The notes beneath the pieces are model-generated. The model did not search any database, was not told the origin of the DNA, and was given only the letters and a program-made list of their open reading frames with translations. Below, piece by piece: positions 17,608 through 26,155 of a stretch of DNA of 64,000 nt; the first letter of the stretch is position 1, and the number at the start of each line of letters is the position of its first letter. The translations under genes and the position numbers were made by a program. The stretch is from Nitrosopumilus sp. K4. GTDB taxonomy: Archaea > Thermoproteota > Nitrososphaeria > Nitrososphaerales > Nitrosopumilaceae. Location: assembly GCF_018128925.1 (NCBI RefSeq), contig NZ_CP067007.1, forward strand, positions 62,001 to 126,000, written 5' to 3'.

Positions 17608-18402
17608 TTAATCTTCTTCGTTATTCATTGAATTTGTATTGTTATTGATATTTTTCATAACTTTTTCTTCATGACTTTCGATAATTCTCTTATATTTTGG
17701 AATTACTTCCTGTGGTTTCCCAAATGCAGATATCCTTTTATTGTTGATCAAAATTACTCTGTCTGACATTTCCTTTATCATGTTTAAATTATGTGATGTA
17801 AACACAATTGTTTTTTGCTTCTTTTTAAATTCCAAAAATGTTTCTAGGCCTTTTTTTCTAAATGTAGCATCTCCAACTGAAAGAACCTCGTCAATTAACA
17901 GCACATCTGGATTTACCTCAATGGCCGTAGCATAACCTAGTTTGGCCTTCATTCCAGTTGAGAAATTTTTTAATTTCATATACTTAAAATCCTCCAATCC
18001 TGTAAATTTTAAAATATTATCTACTTTGTTCTTTATCTCTGATTTTTTTATTCCCAATAGCATACCATATGCAATAATATTTTCATCTGCATTTAATTCT
18101 CCATTAAAACCTGTTCCAATCTCTAATAATGGCGCTATTTCGCCTTTAGTTGAAATTGTTCCTGAATCTGGTTGATATATTCCGGCAATAAGTCTGAGCA
18201 TTGTAGTTTTACCAACACCGTTAAGACCAATCAGACCTATTGTTTCACCCTTGTTAATGGTAAATGTTGCATTTTCAAACACAATGAACTTGTTTTCTTT
18301 TTCCTCTTTACCGCTTTTGTGCCACGAACCGCTCTTTCTAAATTTTCTAACTAATGGAAAAGTCTTTGAAACATTTTCAAACCTTATTGCTTCTTCATTC
18401 AT
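17608..18402 (-). CDS. ABC transporter ATPase, polysaccharide exporter type (Wzt/TagH-like)
   Basis: This is a 264-residue ATP-binding subunit. Walker A is GLNGVGKTT at residues 59-67, the signature is FSTGMKAKLGYA (usually YSSGM in this exporter class), Walker B is DVLLIDEVLSVGD, and VFTSHN holds the switch His. This signature and the insertion before Walker A are typical of O-antigen and teichoic-acid exporters. It lacks the roughly 150-residue C-terminal glycan-binding domain of bacterial Wzt, so it probably exports without end-cap recognition. It overlaps its permease partner by 4 bp, implying translational coupling. The substrate is probably the glycan made by the surrounding genes. Confidence 0.9.
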   Translation of the reverse strand: MNEEAIRFENVSKTFPLVRKFRKSGSWHKSGKEEKENKFIVFENATFTINKGETIGLIGLNGVGKTTMLRLIAGIYQPDSGTISTKGEIAPLLEIGTGFNGELNADENIIAYGMLLGIKKSEIKNKVDNILKFTGLEDFKYMKLKNFSTGMKAKLGYATAIEVNPDVLLIDEVLSVGDATFRKKGLETFLEFKKKQKTIVFTSHNLNMIKEMSDRVILINNKRISAFGKPQEVIPKYKRIIESHEEKVMKNINNNTNSMNNEED

Positions 18403-19175
18403 AGTTTTTCTACCACTTTATTTTCAAATTTCTTAAACAAAACAAACCCAGAAAAAAATATTCCCAAAACAAGAGCTAAGGCATATGCCCATTCTGAAAT
18501 GCTTCCAACCTCGCCAAAAACAATTACCTTGTGTGCAAGTTCAATTAATTGACCAAGTGGATTAACCTGGTGTATGCTTAATAATATTCCATCCACATCA
18601 GAGACATACCAAAAAATTGGCGAAATAAATAACAACGCATAAACCAAAACACTCCAAATTTGCTGGACATCTCTTATGAAAACATTAAAAATTGAGAGGT
18701 AATATGATACACCCAAAATCAAAACCAAAAACAATGCAAGAAGCGGAATAAGTAATATTGTTGTCCATGTAGGCACAAAAGAAAATATCGGCATTAGCAA
18801 AAATAAATCCAACAATTCAACTAGCATAAAAATAAAAATTGTCCCAGTGGCAATTACTGGAAAGATCTCTTTTTCGATTTTTATTGACTTTAAGATATTT
18901 GTATTGTTTACCAGACTTTGCAGTCCTCCTATGGTCCCTCTTGTAAACAAATGATAAAACAAAACCCCTACAATCAGATATATTGCAAAATCTTCTTGCT
19001 TGACCTCTCTGATTGTTGTAATTACAGTAAACAAAATACTAAAAATGAATAATGGCTCTAAAGCTGCCCAAAACAATCCCAGATATGTCCCCTTAAATCG
19101 GAGTTTGAGGTTTAATACAGAAAAATGAGCTATGAGACTTCTTTTTTTCCACAATTCGACTAACGGGAAGAACAT
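18399..19175 (-). CDS. ABC transporter permease, polysaccharide exporter type (Wzm/TagG-like)
   Basis: This 258-residue ABC-2 family permease has six hydrophobic segments. The N-terminal amphipathic stretch with LRFKGTYLGLFWAALEPL is the coupling motif of polysaccharide exporters, and VRDVQQIWSVLVYALLFISPIFW is their conserved fifth-helix region. With the ATPase at 17608..18402 it should form an A2B2 exporter for a lipid-linked glycan. It is the first gene of a minus-strand run (permease, ATPase, sulfotransferase 2, methyltransferase, sulfotransferase 1). The 240-bp region upstream, shared divergently with the gene at 19417, should hold its promoter. Confidence 0.9.
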   Translation of the reverse strand: MFFPLVELWKKRSLIAHFSVLNLKLRFKGTYLGLFWAALEPLFIFSILFTVITTIREVKQEDFAIYLIVGVLFYHLFTRGTIGGLQSLVNNTNILKSIKIEKEIFPVIATGTIFIFMLVELLDLFLLMPIFSFVPTWTTILLIPLLALFLVLILGVSYYLSIFNVFIRDVQQIWSVLVYALLFISPIFWYVSDVDGILLSIHQVNPLGQLIELAHKVIVFGEVGSISEWAYALALVLGIFFSGFVLFKKFENKVVEKL

Positions 19176-19382
19176 TTTCTAGGGTTTTCTTTAATCTCAA
19201 GTAATATTAGCATTGGCGGCAATTCACACCTAAGTCTTTCATAATTTTTCTACCCTCTAATTGCCTTTTTGAATTTTCCAACATAAAACATTTTTAAAAT
19301 TACATCTGAAATTTTTAAAAATTGATCCGATCATCGTTTGTCACATTTTTTTTTAACATGATTTTTTCTTACAATGATCATG

Positions 19383-19390
19383 TTTATAAC
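19383..19390 (+). promoter_or_regulatory. Candidate TATA box for the 19417 operon
   Basis: TTTATAAC lies 34 bp before the ATG at 19417, the spacing expected for a transcript with no leader or a very short one. It lies in the divergent region between the exporter and the secreted-protein operon. The rest of 19176-19382 is AT-rich with no gene that I can see. Confidence 0.55.
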
Positions 19391-19416
19391 GTAATCATTT
19401 ATGAAAATATGCAGGC

Positions 19417-19998
19417 ATGATAGGGGGCAAATACAAATTTACTATTTTTGCATTACCTGTATTTGTAATTATGTTGTTTTCATTTGCATTTGTTTCTGCT
19501 TCTAATTTTGAGATAGTTTCTCCTGCAATAGCAGATGGTGATTGGCAAACAATTCAACCAGCAAGTGTAGAGGTTACAAAAAATGGCAACAATAATGCAT
19601 TATCTCTAAAAACAATTTCAAATATTCCTAATGTTGAACGTAATGTATATGCAGGCTTTGGTTGGGTATATGAAGATGATTCAAGCGCATATGTTGTAAC
19701 AACTCATAATGGTGTTAAGGACTCTAAGCAAAATCCTAATGGTTGGCACACTCACAACATCTCCTATGAGCCAGTAGCAATTCCTGCTAGTGTGACGCAC
19801 TGTATAACCACAATTACTGATGACATCCATGCAGGAGTCATTATTCAAAAAGATTCACTCAGAGTAAATGTTCGCGAAAGTGAACTGTCTACTTTTATGG
19901 ATCCGCTAAAAGCAATTTCATTTGATATTGTTCCAGATCCTACGTGTCCATTAGGTGTTGGAATAGGAATTTTACAAGAGGAGGTATCTGTACCTTGA
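19417..19998 (+). CDS. Secreted protein of unknown function, coupled to giant metzincin
   Basis: This is a 193-residue protein I do not recognise. A signal peptide spans about residues 1-29 (basic start, then a hydrophobic core ending FAFVSAS). The mature part is beta-rich, with two cysteines (VTHCITTI and DPTCPLG) that could form a disulfide, and a His-rich NGWHTHNISYEP segment. Its stop codon overlaps the start of the next gene (TGATG), and the SD of that gene lies within its coding end, so the two are translationally coupled. A function linked to the giant protease, such as a chaperone, inhibitor or surface partner, is an inference from this coupling only. Confidence 0.7.
   Translation: MIGGKYKFTIFALPVFVIMLFSFAFVSASNFEIVSPAIADGDWQTIQPASVEVTKNGNNNALSLKTISNIPNVERNVYAGFGWVYEDDSSAYVVTTHNGVKDSKQNPNGWHTHNISYEPVAIPASVTHCITTITDDIHAGVIIQKDSLRVNVRESELSTFMDPLKAISFDIVPDPTCPLGVGIGILQEEVSVP
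19978..19985 (+). promoter_or_regulatory. Strong Shine-Dalgarno setting the start of the metzincin gene
   Basis: GAGGAGGT, 12 bp before ATG 19998, is one of the clearest ribosome-binding sites in the window. It decides the start: an earlier in-frame GTG-type start at 19944 would add an arginine-rich stretch in front of the signal peptide with no ribosome site. Confidence 0.8.
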
Positions 19999-22900
19999 TG
20001 AATCAACAAAAAATGGGTAAACAACAAATGCTTTCTAAATTTTCTCTATTGGGGATTTCAATATTGTTTGTTTTAGTTATTAGCGGATTTTCTTCCAATC
20101 AAGTATATGCTGCACATGTTATTCCTGTAATTACTGATTTTGGTTCTACTGGTAGCATATCTACTGAAATTGAAATTGGAGACCCTGCTGGAATTTTTGT
20201 TTCATGTGATATTCCAAATACAGTAGCTGGATTAGATGCTAGACTGCAAATTTTAAGAGACTCTCCTAGAAGCGTTTTTGCCACTCAGACTTTTGATATT
20301 ACTACTGGTCCAAGTACTATCTCTCATACTTTTGATATATCTGACACCTCCAAATTCTCAATTCAGAGATATTTGGTAGGTTGTGTATGGCAAGATGCTG
20401 ATGTTCCAGGTGGCGATCCTTCCCATAATCAATCCGAAGGATTTTTCTTTAACATTGTAGCTGCAGCTTCTCCTGATACAACTCCCCCAATAATCACAGC
20501 TGCAAGAGCACTTGGCAGTGAGGCAAACGCAAACGGCTGGAACAACAGTACAGTTACTGTAACTTACACTTGTACTGATGCTGATTCAGGAGTTGACGTA
20601 ACAGCCTCTGATCTTTCTGATGACGTTATCTCAACTGAAGGCGCATCTCAATCTGCAACCGGCATCTGTGTTGATAATGCAGGAAACTCTGCATCTGCAA
20701 CCATTAATGATATCAACATAGACTTGACAGCACCAATAATCACAGCTGCAAGAGCACTTGGCAGTGAGGCAAACGCAAACGGCTGGAACAACAGTACAGT
20801 TACTGTAACTTATACAACAAGTGACGCATTATCCGGAATTGATGCAGCAGCATCAGACGATGGTGATGATATCTTGTCTGGCGAAGGCGCATCTCAATCT
20901 GCAACCGGCTCTGTTACTGACTTGGCAGGAAACTCTGCATCTGCAACCATTAATGATATCAACATAGACTTGACAGCACCAATAATCACAGCTGCAAGAG
21001 CACTTGGCAGTGAGGCAAACGCAAACGGCTGGAACAACAGTACAGTTACTGTAACTTATACAACAAGTGACGCATTATCCGGAATTGATGCAGCAGCATC
21101 AGACGATGGTGATGATATCTTGTCTGGCGAAGGCGCATCTCAATCTGCAACCGGCTCTGTTACTGACTTGGCAGGAAACTCTGCATCTGCAACCATTAAT
21201 GATATCAACATAGACTTGACAGCACCAATAATCACAGCTGCAAGAGCACTTGGCAGTGAGGCAAACGCAAACGGCTGGAACAACAGTACAGTTACTGTAA
21301 CTTATACAACAAGTGACGCATTATCCGGAATTGATGCAGCAGCATCAGACGATGGTGATGATATCTTGTCTGGCGAAGGCGCATCTCAATCTGCAACCGG
21401 CTCTGTTACTGACTTGGCAGGAAACTCTGCATCTGCAACCATTAATGATATCAACATAGACTTGACTGCACCTGTAGTACTAACTGCTCCTTCTACACAA
21501 AGGACAGAGGCAATTACACAGGATGCAGCACTGACTCCTGTTGATTATACTGATTATGCAGTTTCTGATGCACTTTCAGGAGTTGCATCTTCTTCATGTA
21601 CTGATGATGATGCAAATTCTACAGTATCTACTACTGATGGTTCATTTAGTAAAGGAATCACCAATGTAACTTGTAATGCAACTGACCTTGCAGGTAACAC
21701 AAATTCTGATACTGACTTTACAATTTCTATTGCAGAAGTTACTATAACTGAGATTTGTGTCACTGGCGTCTCAACTGAAAATACAGAGACATGCAGTGCA
21801 GTTTCTCCTGATGGTGTAGGCACAACAAACGTTGATGCCTTGTGGGGAAGCCCTGATCTCGTAACAATCAGAGGTACGATATTTGGTTATCAAACACCAA
21901 CTGATGTAACAGCTTTGACTGCTGATTGGGGTACAAATGATCCTGGTAGTGACACTCTTGATACTGCAACAATTCTGGCATTGGCAGGAAATGAGGACGA
22001 TGGTGCAAGGTTCGAATTTACTCATAACTATGCAGGACCTGGCGTTGCCACAGGAGAATATCTTTTACCTGAACCAATTACAGTAACCATGACTGGCTCT
22101 ACTTTTACAAGTAATACCAATGCTCAAGTTTCTGTTCAAAAACATACAACAGAGCTTGCTACGACTAACGATGCCAATACAAAATGGGATCATGACTTTG
22201 GTGCTAGCTCTCAACTGAATGATATTGACGCTGCTGTTGGTGTAGATGGAAAGACCATCCACTATTCTGGTTTAGGTGTTGCAGGTGAAAGAGATGCACT
22301 TCAAGACAAGACTACCACACTGGGAGGTAATACTGGTGTTATAACATTGCAAGCAGGAAAGGCAGTTGATGCTGGTCTACAAGATATTGTTTCTGAATTT
22401 GATGAGGATCAATTCTATCTTGGCTCTTCTAACACTACACAAATTACACTAGATCCACATACAACTACGACTGTAACTACTGTTACAGAAGATTCTGTTT
22501 TATGGGATCATGTTTTCCACGCTACAACCGTGATAACAGATACTGATGCTGTCCTTGCAGGCACTGTAAACTCTGATACTGGTTCTGAATTAGGACTGAA
22601 GACATTTACCTATTCGGGATTGGGTGTTGCAGGTGAAGATGTACAATCTCATAGTACAACTACCGCAATAATCACTGGCACTGCAACAACTGGGGAAGTT
22701 GCACTTCAAGCAGGAGAAGCAGCAGATGCTGATGGTATCACAGCCCAAAATGTTATAGCAACATTTGCACCTACTGCAGCTTATCTTGGTTCACAAGACC
22801 AAACTGATTCTATAATTCTTGATAAACACTCTACAACTACATCCTTAGATCCTTTAATTGATCTAGTGGGGGGAACCTCTTACACTCCATCAGGATTTGT

Positions 22901-25900
22901 ATCTGATAATGACAGAGTTTTAAAAGATGATCCTACAATCTTGGTAGCGCTTGGAAATCCTGATAATTTTGTAAACTTTGATACTGGATCTTTTGCAGGT
23001 AAAACAGTTAAACTTCAAGGAACTGGACTTGATGAAGAAACAGGTGGATTAGAACTTTCAGTAACTCTTGGAGGTGTAACGGTAACTGATCCTAATGGCT
23101 CATTTGATGTAACACCATATGGAATTAAAATCCTAAAACTAACCCAAAATGGTAATTTGACCATTCCTGATGGTGCAATTGGTGTAACACTGGATATAAG
23201 AAATCTTAAACTAAATGATCAAGCCATATTTACAGTAACTCCAAATGTGGGTGAACCATTTGATGTAATAGTGGACGGTGTTGATCAAGAAATTCCACCT
23301 GAGCTAATGCCACTTACTCCTGATTATGCTACACAACTTATTTCTCAATCATCAGGAATATCTAATATTGTACTAAAAGAGTTTACAATTGAAGACGGTG
23401 ATACATTTATTGAAATTTCTGCAATAAGATTGTCTGATTCAGCTGGTGATCCGCCAATTTTCTTTGATTTTGAATTAACTAATGTTCCAGATGAACAACT
23501 TGTATTCAAAAATGGTAAAGTTACATTTGTCTCAGGATCATTCAGCAACATTACAATTACTGCAAATGAAGAATCTGAAGACTTAACCGTCAAAGCAGTC
23601 TTTGAAGAAACTCCTGAATATTTACCATCTGAATCTCCAGACCGACTCTTTGATACAATATTCCAAAGTTGGGGTGTAGGCGGCATTAATACTTCCATTG
23701 CTCCAGATGCTGGAACTGGTTTTACCGCAGCTTCATGTGGTGCTGATACTGATACTGACAGTCTTTGTGATGTTTGGGAGTTTAATGGTGGAATCAGTTA
23801 CAAACTAGGTGGAGGAGTAAATGATCAATGGGACTTTCCAACAACATATCTTCTCCCAATTGCAGAAACTAGTCCAATTGCCGGACCACAAATTCTAAAG
23901 AAAGATGTTTACATTGAGCTTGATTATATGAAAGGACACAAACCCTCTGACTTGTCGATGAGAGATATTATTCTTGCATTCTCAAGATCTCCTGCAGTAA
24001 CAATGCCTGGTGAAACTGCTACTGGTATTAACTTCCATATCCAACTTGATGAAGAAATTGAACATGTTTCCGATCTAAATGTTTGGACAGATAATGACGA
24101 TGATGCTACAAATGATTTTAACTCTATAAAGTCTAGATACTTTGGTACTGCTGGGGAACATCCTGTATTAACTGGTCATACTATTACTGTACCATCTACA
24201 GGTACCAACACATATGAGGTAACATGGGATGGAATGACATTAACATCTCCCACCGATACAACTCTTGTAAATACTAGAGGTCTTATCACTGCCCAAGCTA
24301 AAATCACATTTGATACTGATACTCCTGGAATTGTCCTCCAAACTCCAACTAGAGAAGGTTCACCTGACGGATCAAAATTAAACATTGGTGCTGGTAGATT
24401 CTTCCAAAAAGATGTAACGCCTGACTTTTCGGATCCTACTGGAAAAACATTCGTCTTTACAGTAAAAGCTCCATATACTGCAGTAAATCTACTTGGAGCA
24501 GATGCTGGTTTTGATGTTGGCTTCTTAAAATTACCCTTTACTACAAATGGCGCAACAATTACAGGATTTGATAGTTATAAAAGCTCACCAACAATCTCAA
24601 CTGAATTATTAAATGCAAAGGCTCAAGCATTCCACTATGGTATAATTGCTCACAGTATTGGCGATTGTGGTCCTTCGGGAGTAGCTGAATTAAATGGTAA
24701 CGACTTTATCATCTCACTAGGATGTAACTTTAGTGTAGCTGAAGAAGGATTGCCAACAACTGATGAAAATGGAAATAAAAACACTGTAGGTTCTAGATGG
24801 GAATTTGCAGGAACGTTCTTGCATGAAATTGGTCACAACTTTGGTCTTGCACATGGTGGACCAACCATTGACATTAAATCTGGAACTAATGAGCCAATTG
24901 TAGACTCTAGTATCAACTGTAAACCCAATTATCATAGCGTAATGTCTTATGCAAGGCAAACTCCTCTTTATCTTGGAACTCCATTCCCAGTAACATATTC
25001 TTCTGGTTTACTGCCTGATATGGATGAAAAATTGGGATTGGATGAAGATATTGGATTGCTTACCGCTGGTACTACTTCAACAATTGTATGGGGAGGTAGT
25101 GACCTTGCTGTAAGAAAAGCTAGTACTTATACCGAATCTGACCCTGTCGTTAAAGTGGACTGGAATGGTGATGGCACTACTTCAGGCATCGTACTAGATG
25201 CAGATCCAAACAACTTGAACATATCCGGATGTGATGCTTCACCAAACCAAAAGTATTCTGATCATGATGATTGGAACAATCTTAACTTTAACTTTAGAGG
25301 TTCTGGCGGCTCCCAATTTGATGGATTTAAATCAGATCCACGAAAAACAGCTGAAGTCACTGAAAAACTAATTGAAGAAATGGAAGTTAATTTGGATTTC
25401 TATTCTGGTCTGTTTAGTCCAGTCTCACGTGACGGAAGTAGCTCTTTTAAAGTTGGAAGCACTATTCCACTAAAATTCAAACTCTTTAGTTGCAACCCTG
25501 AAGATCTTCAATGTTGGGACAGAGATGGTCTTGCAGGTGAGGCAGAACCAGATCCAGGAATTGAATCTGAAATTTTAGTTCAGTACAATGACGATATGGA
25601 CGATCCATTATTAGGAAAGAAGATCTTTGCTAGGGTTTTCAAATTTAGTGGAGATGTTGTTTCTACTTCAGGAGAATTGTTAAACAGTGAAGAATCTGGA
25701 GATACTGGATTCTTTAGATTTGATCCAGTTGCAAAACAATTCATATTTAATTGGGACACAAAAACATTACTTGATCCTTCTGTAAAAGGCAAAGACAAGA
25801 AATCTAATGTTGAAGAAACTGCTGGTGGGTATGCAATTAGAATAATTGTACTTGAAGATGGAATTGAAACTTTATTACTTGATAGAGAAATCGATGTAAT

Positions 25901-25982
25901 TGTGCCTCAATTTGACACTAATGGAGAAATCGATGATGAATCATTAACCCCAGCAACTGTACTCCTTACATTGGTGCCATAA
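19998..25982 (+). CDS. Giant secreted metzincin-type metalloprotease with tandem repeats
   Basis: This 1994-residue protein has a signal peptide at its N-terminus (hydrophobic ISILFVLVISGF, cleavage near VYAAH). Next come four 82-residue Ig-like repeats (DNA 20489-21472; ITAARALGSEANANGW), an HYR-like domain, several more beta domains, and then a zinc protease motif HEIGHNFGLAHG at about residue 1609 with a Met-turn SVMSY at about 1648-1650, the full metzincin signature. After it, SSFKVGSTIPLKFKL is a PxKF-type beta domain. It is secreted; no C-terminal membrane helix or sorting motif is seen, so cell attachment is unclear. It may trim surface proteins or degrade external protein. Substrates are unknown. 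Confidence 0.85.
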   Translation: MNQQKMGKQQMLSKFSLLGISILFVLVISGFSSNQVYAAHVIPVITDFGSTGSISTEIEIGDPAGIFVSCDIPNTVAGLDARLQILRDSPRSVFATQTFDITTGPSTISHTFDISDTSKFSIQRYLVGCVWQDADVPGGDPSHNQSEGFFFNIVAAASPDTTPPIITAARALGSEANANGWNNSTVTVTYTCTDADSGVDVTASDLSDDVISTEGASQSATGICVDNAGNSASATINDINIDLTAPIITAARALGSEANANGWNNSTVTVTYTTSDALSGIDAAASDDGDDILSGEGASQSATGSVTDLAGNSASATINDINIDLTAPIITAARALGSEANANGWNNSTVTVTYTTSDALSGIDAAASDDGDDILSGEGASQSATGSVTDLAGNSASATINDINIDLTAPIITAARALGSEANANGWNNSTVTVTYTTSDALSGIDAAASDDGDDILSGEGASQSATGSVTDLAGNSASATINDINIDLTAPVVLTAPSTQRTEAITQDAALTPVDYTDYAVSDALSGVASSSCTDDDANSTVSTTDGSFSKGITNVTCNATDLAGNTNSDTDFTISIAEVTITEICVTGVSTENTETCSAVSPDGVGTTNVDALWGSPDLVTIRGTIFGYQTPTDVTALTADWGTNDPGSDTLDTATILALAGNEDDGARFEFTHNYAGPGVATGEYLLPEPITVTMTGSTFTSNTNAQVSVQKHTTELATTNDANTKWDHDFGASSQLNDIDAAVGVDGKTIHYSGLGVAGERDALQDKTTTLGGNTGVITLQAGKAVDAGLQDIVSEFDEDQFYLGSSNTTQITLDPHTTTTVTTVTEDSVLWDHVFHATTVITDTDAVLAGTVNSDTGSELGLKTFTYSGLGVAGEDVQSHSTTTAIITGTATTGEVALQAGEAADADGITAQNVIATFAPTAAYLGSQDQTDSIILDKHSTTTSLDPLIDLVGGTSYTPSGFVSDNDRVLKDDPTILVALGNPDNFVNFDTGSFAGKTVKLQGTGLDEETGGLELSVTLGGVTVTDPNGSFDVTPYGIKILKLTQNGNLTIPDGAIGVTLDIRNLKLNDQAIFTVTPNVGEPFDVIVDGVDQEIPPELMPLTPDYATQLISQSSGISNIVLKEFTIEDGDTFIEISAIRLSDSAGDPPIFFDFELTNVPDEQLVFKNGKVTFVSGSFSNITITANEESEDLTVKAVFEETPEYLPSESPDRLFDTIFQSWGVGGINTSIAPDAGTGFTAASCGADTDTDSLCDVWEFNGGISYKLGGGVNDQWDFPTTYLLPIAETSPIAGPQILKKDVYIELDYMKGHKPSDLSMRDIILAFSRSPAVTMPGETATGINFHIQLDEEIEHVSDLNVWTDNDDDATNDFNSIKSRYFGTAGEHPVLTGHTITVPSTGTNTYEVTWDGMTLTSPTDTTLVNTRGLITAQAKITFDTDTPGIVLQTPTREGSPDGSKLNIGAGRFFQKDVTPDFSDPTGKTFVFTVKAPYTAVNLLGADAGFDVGFLKLPFTTNGATITGFDSYKSSPTISTELLNAKAQAFHYGIIAHSIGDCGPSGVAELNGNDFIISLGCNFSVAEEGLPTTDENGNKNTVGSRWEFAGTFLHEIGHNFGLAHGGPTIDIKSGTNEPIVDSSINCKPNYHSVMSYARQTPLYLGTPFPVTYSSGLLPDMDEKLGLDEDIGLLTAGTTSTIVWGGSDLAVRKASTYTESDPVVKVDWNGDGTTSGIVLDADPNNLNISGCDASPNQKYSDHDDWNNLNFNFRGSGGSQFDGFKSDPRKTAEVTEKLIEEMEVNLDFYSGLFSPVSRDGSSSFKVGSTIPLKFKLFSCNPEDLQCWDRDGLAGEAEPDPGIESEILVQYNDDMDDPLLGKKIFARVFKFSGDVVSTSGELLNSEESGDTGFFRFDPVAKQFIFNWDTKTLLDPSVKGKDKKSNVEETAGGYAIRIIVLEDGIETLLLDREIDVIVPQFDTNGEIDDESLTPATVLLTLVP
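20489..21472 (+). repeat. Four tandem 246-bp repeats in the metzincin gene
   Basis: Units start at 20489, 20735, 20981 and 21227. Units two to four appear identical at DNA level by eye; the first shares its start and end but differs in the middle, with extra cysteines (TYTCTDADSG, GICVDNAGN) in place of TYTTSDALSG. Each encodes an 82-residue Ig-like domain. Identity at silent sites shows recent expansion, and assembly from short reads may have miscounted copies. Confidence 0.95.
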
Positions 25983-26155
25983 ACTCTAATGTTTTTTAAT
26001 TTATGTTTATTTTTAGTAAACTGGGAAACTTTTTAGCTATTTTTATTACTTTTTCTTATAACATCCAACATCCTTCATATGTTGATGAACAACATAAAAT
26101 TGTTTTTTAGTAAGAACATACTTTATTATGATATGTGGCTCGGGAGCTTTTTAAC

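Noticed and set aside
19944-19997. Earlier start for the giant metzincin gene
   Set aside because: The added residues overlap the upstream gene, lie before a clear signal peptide, and the strong SD points to ATG 19998.
20489-21472. Long identical repeats resembling a mobile element
   Set aside because: They are in-frame Ig-like domains with no terminal inverted repeats or transposase.
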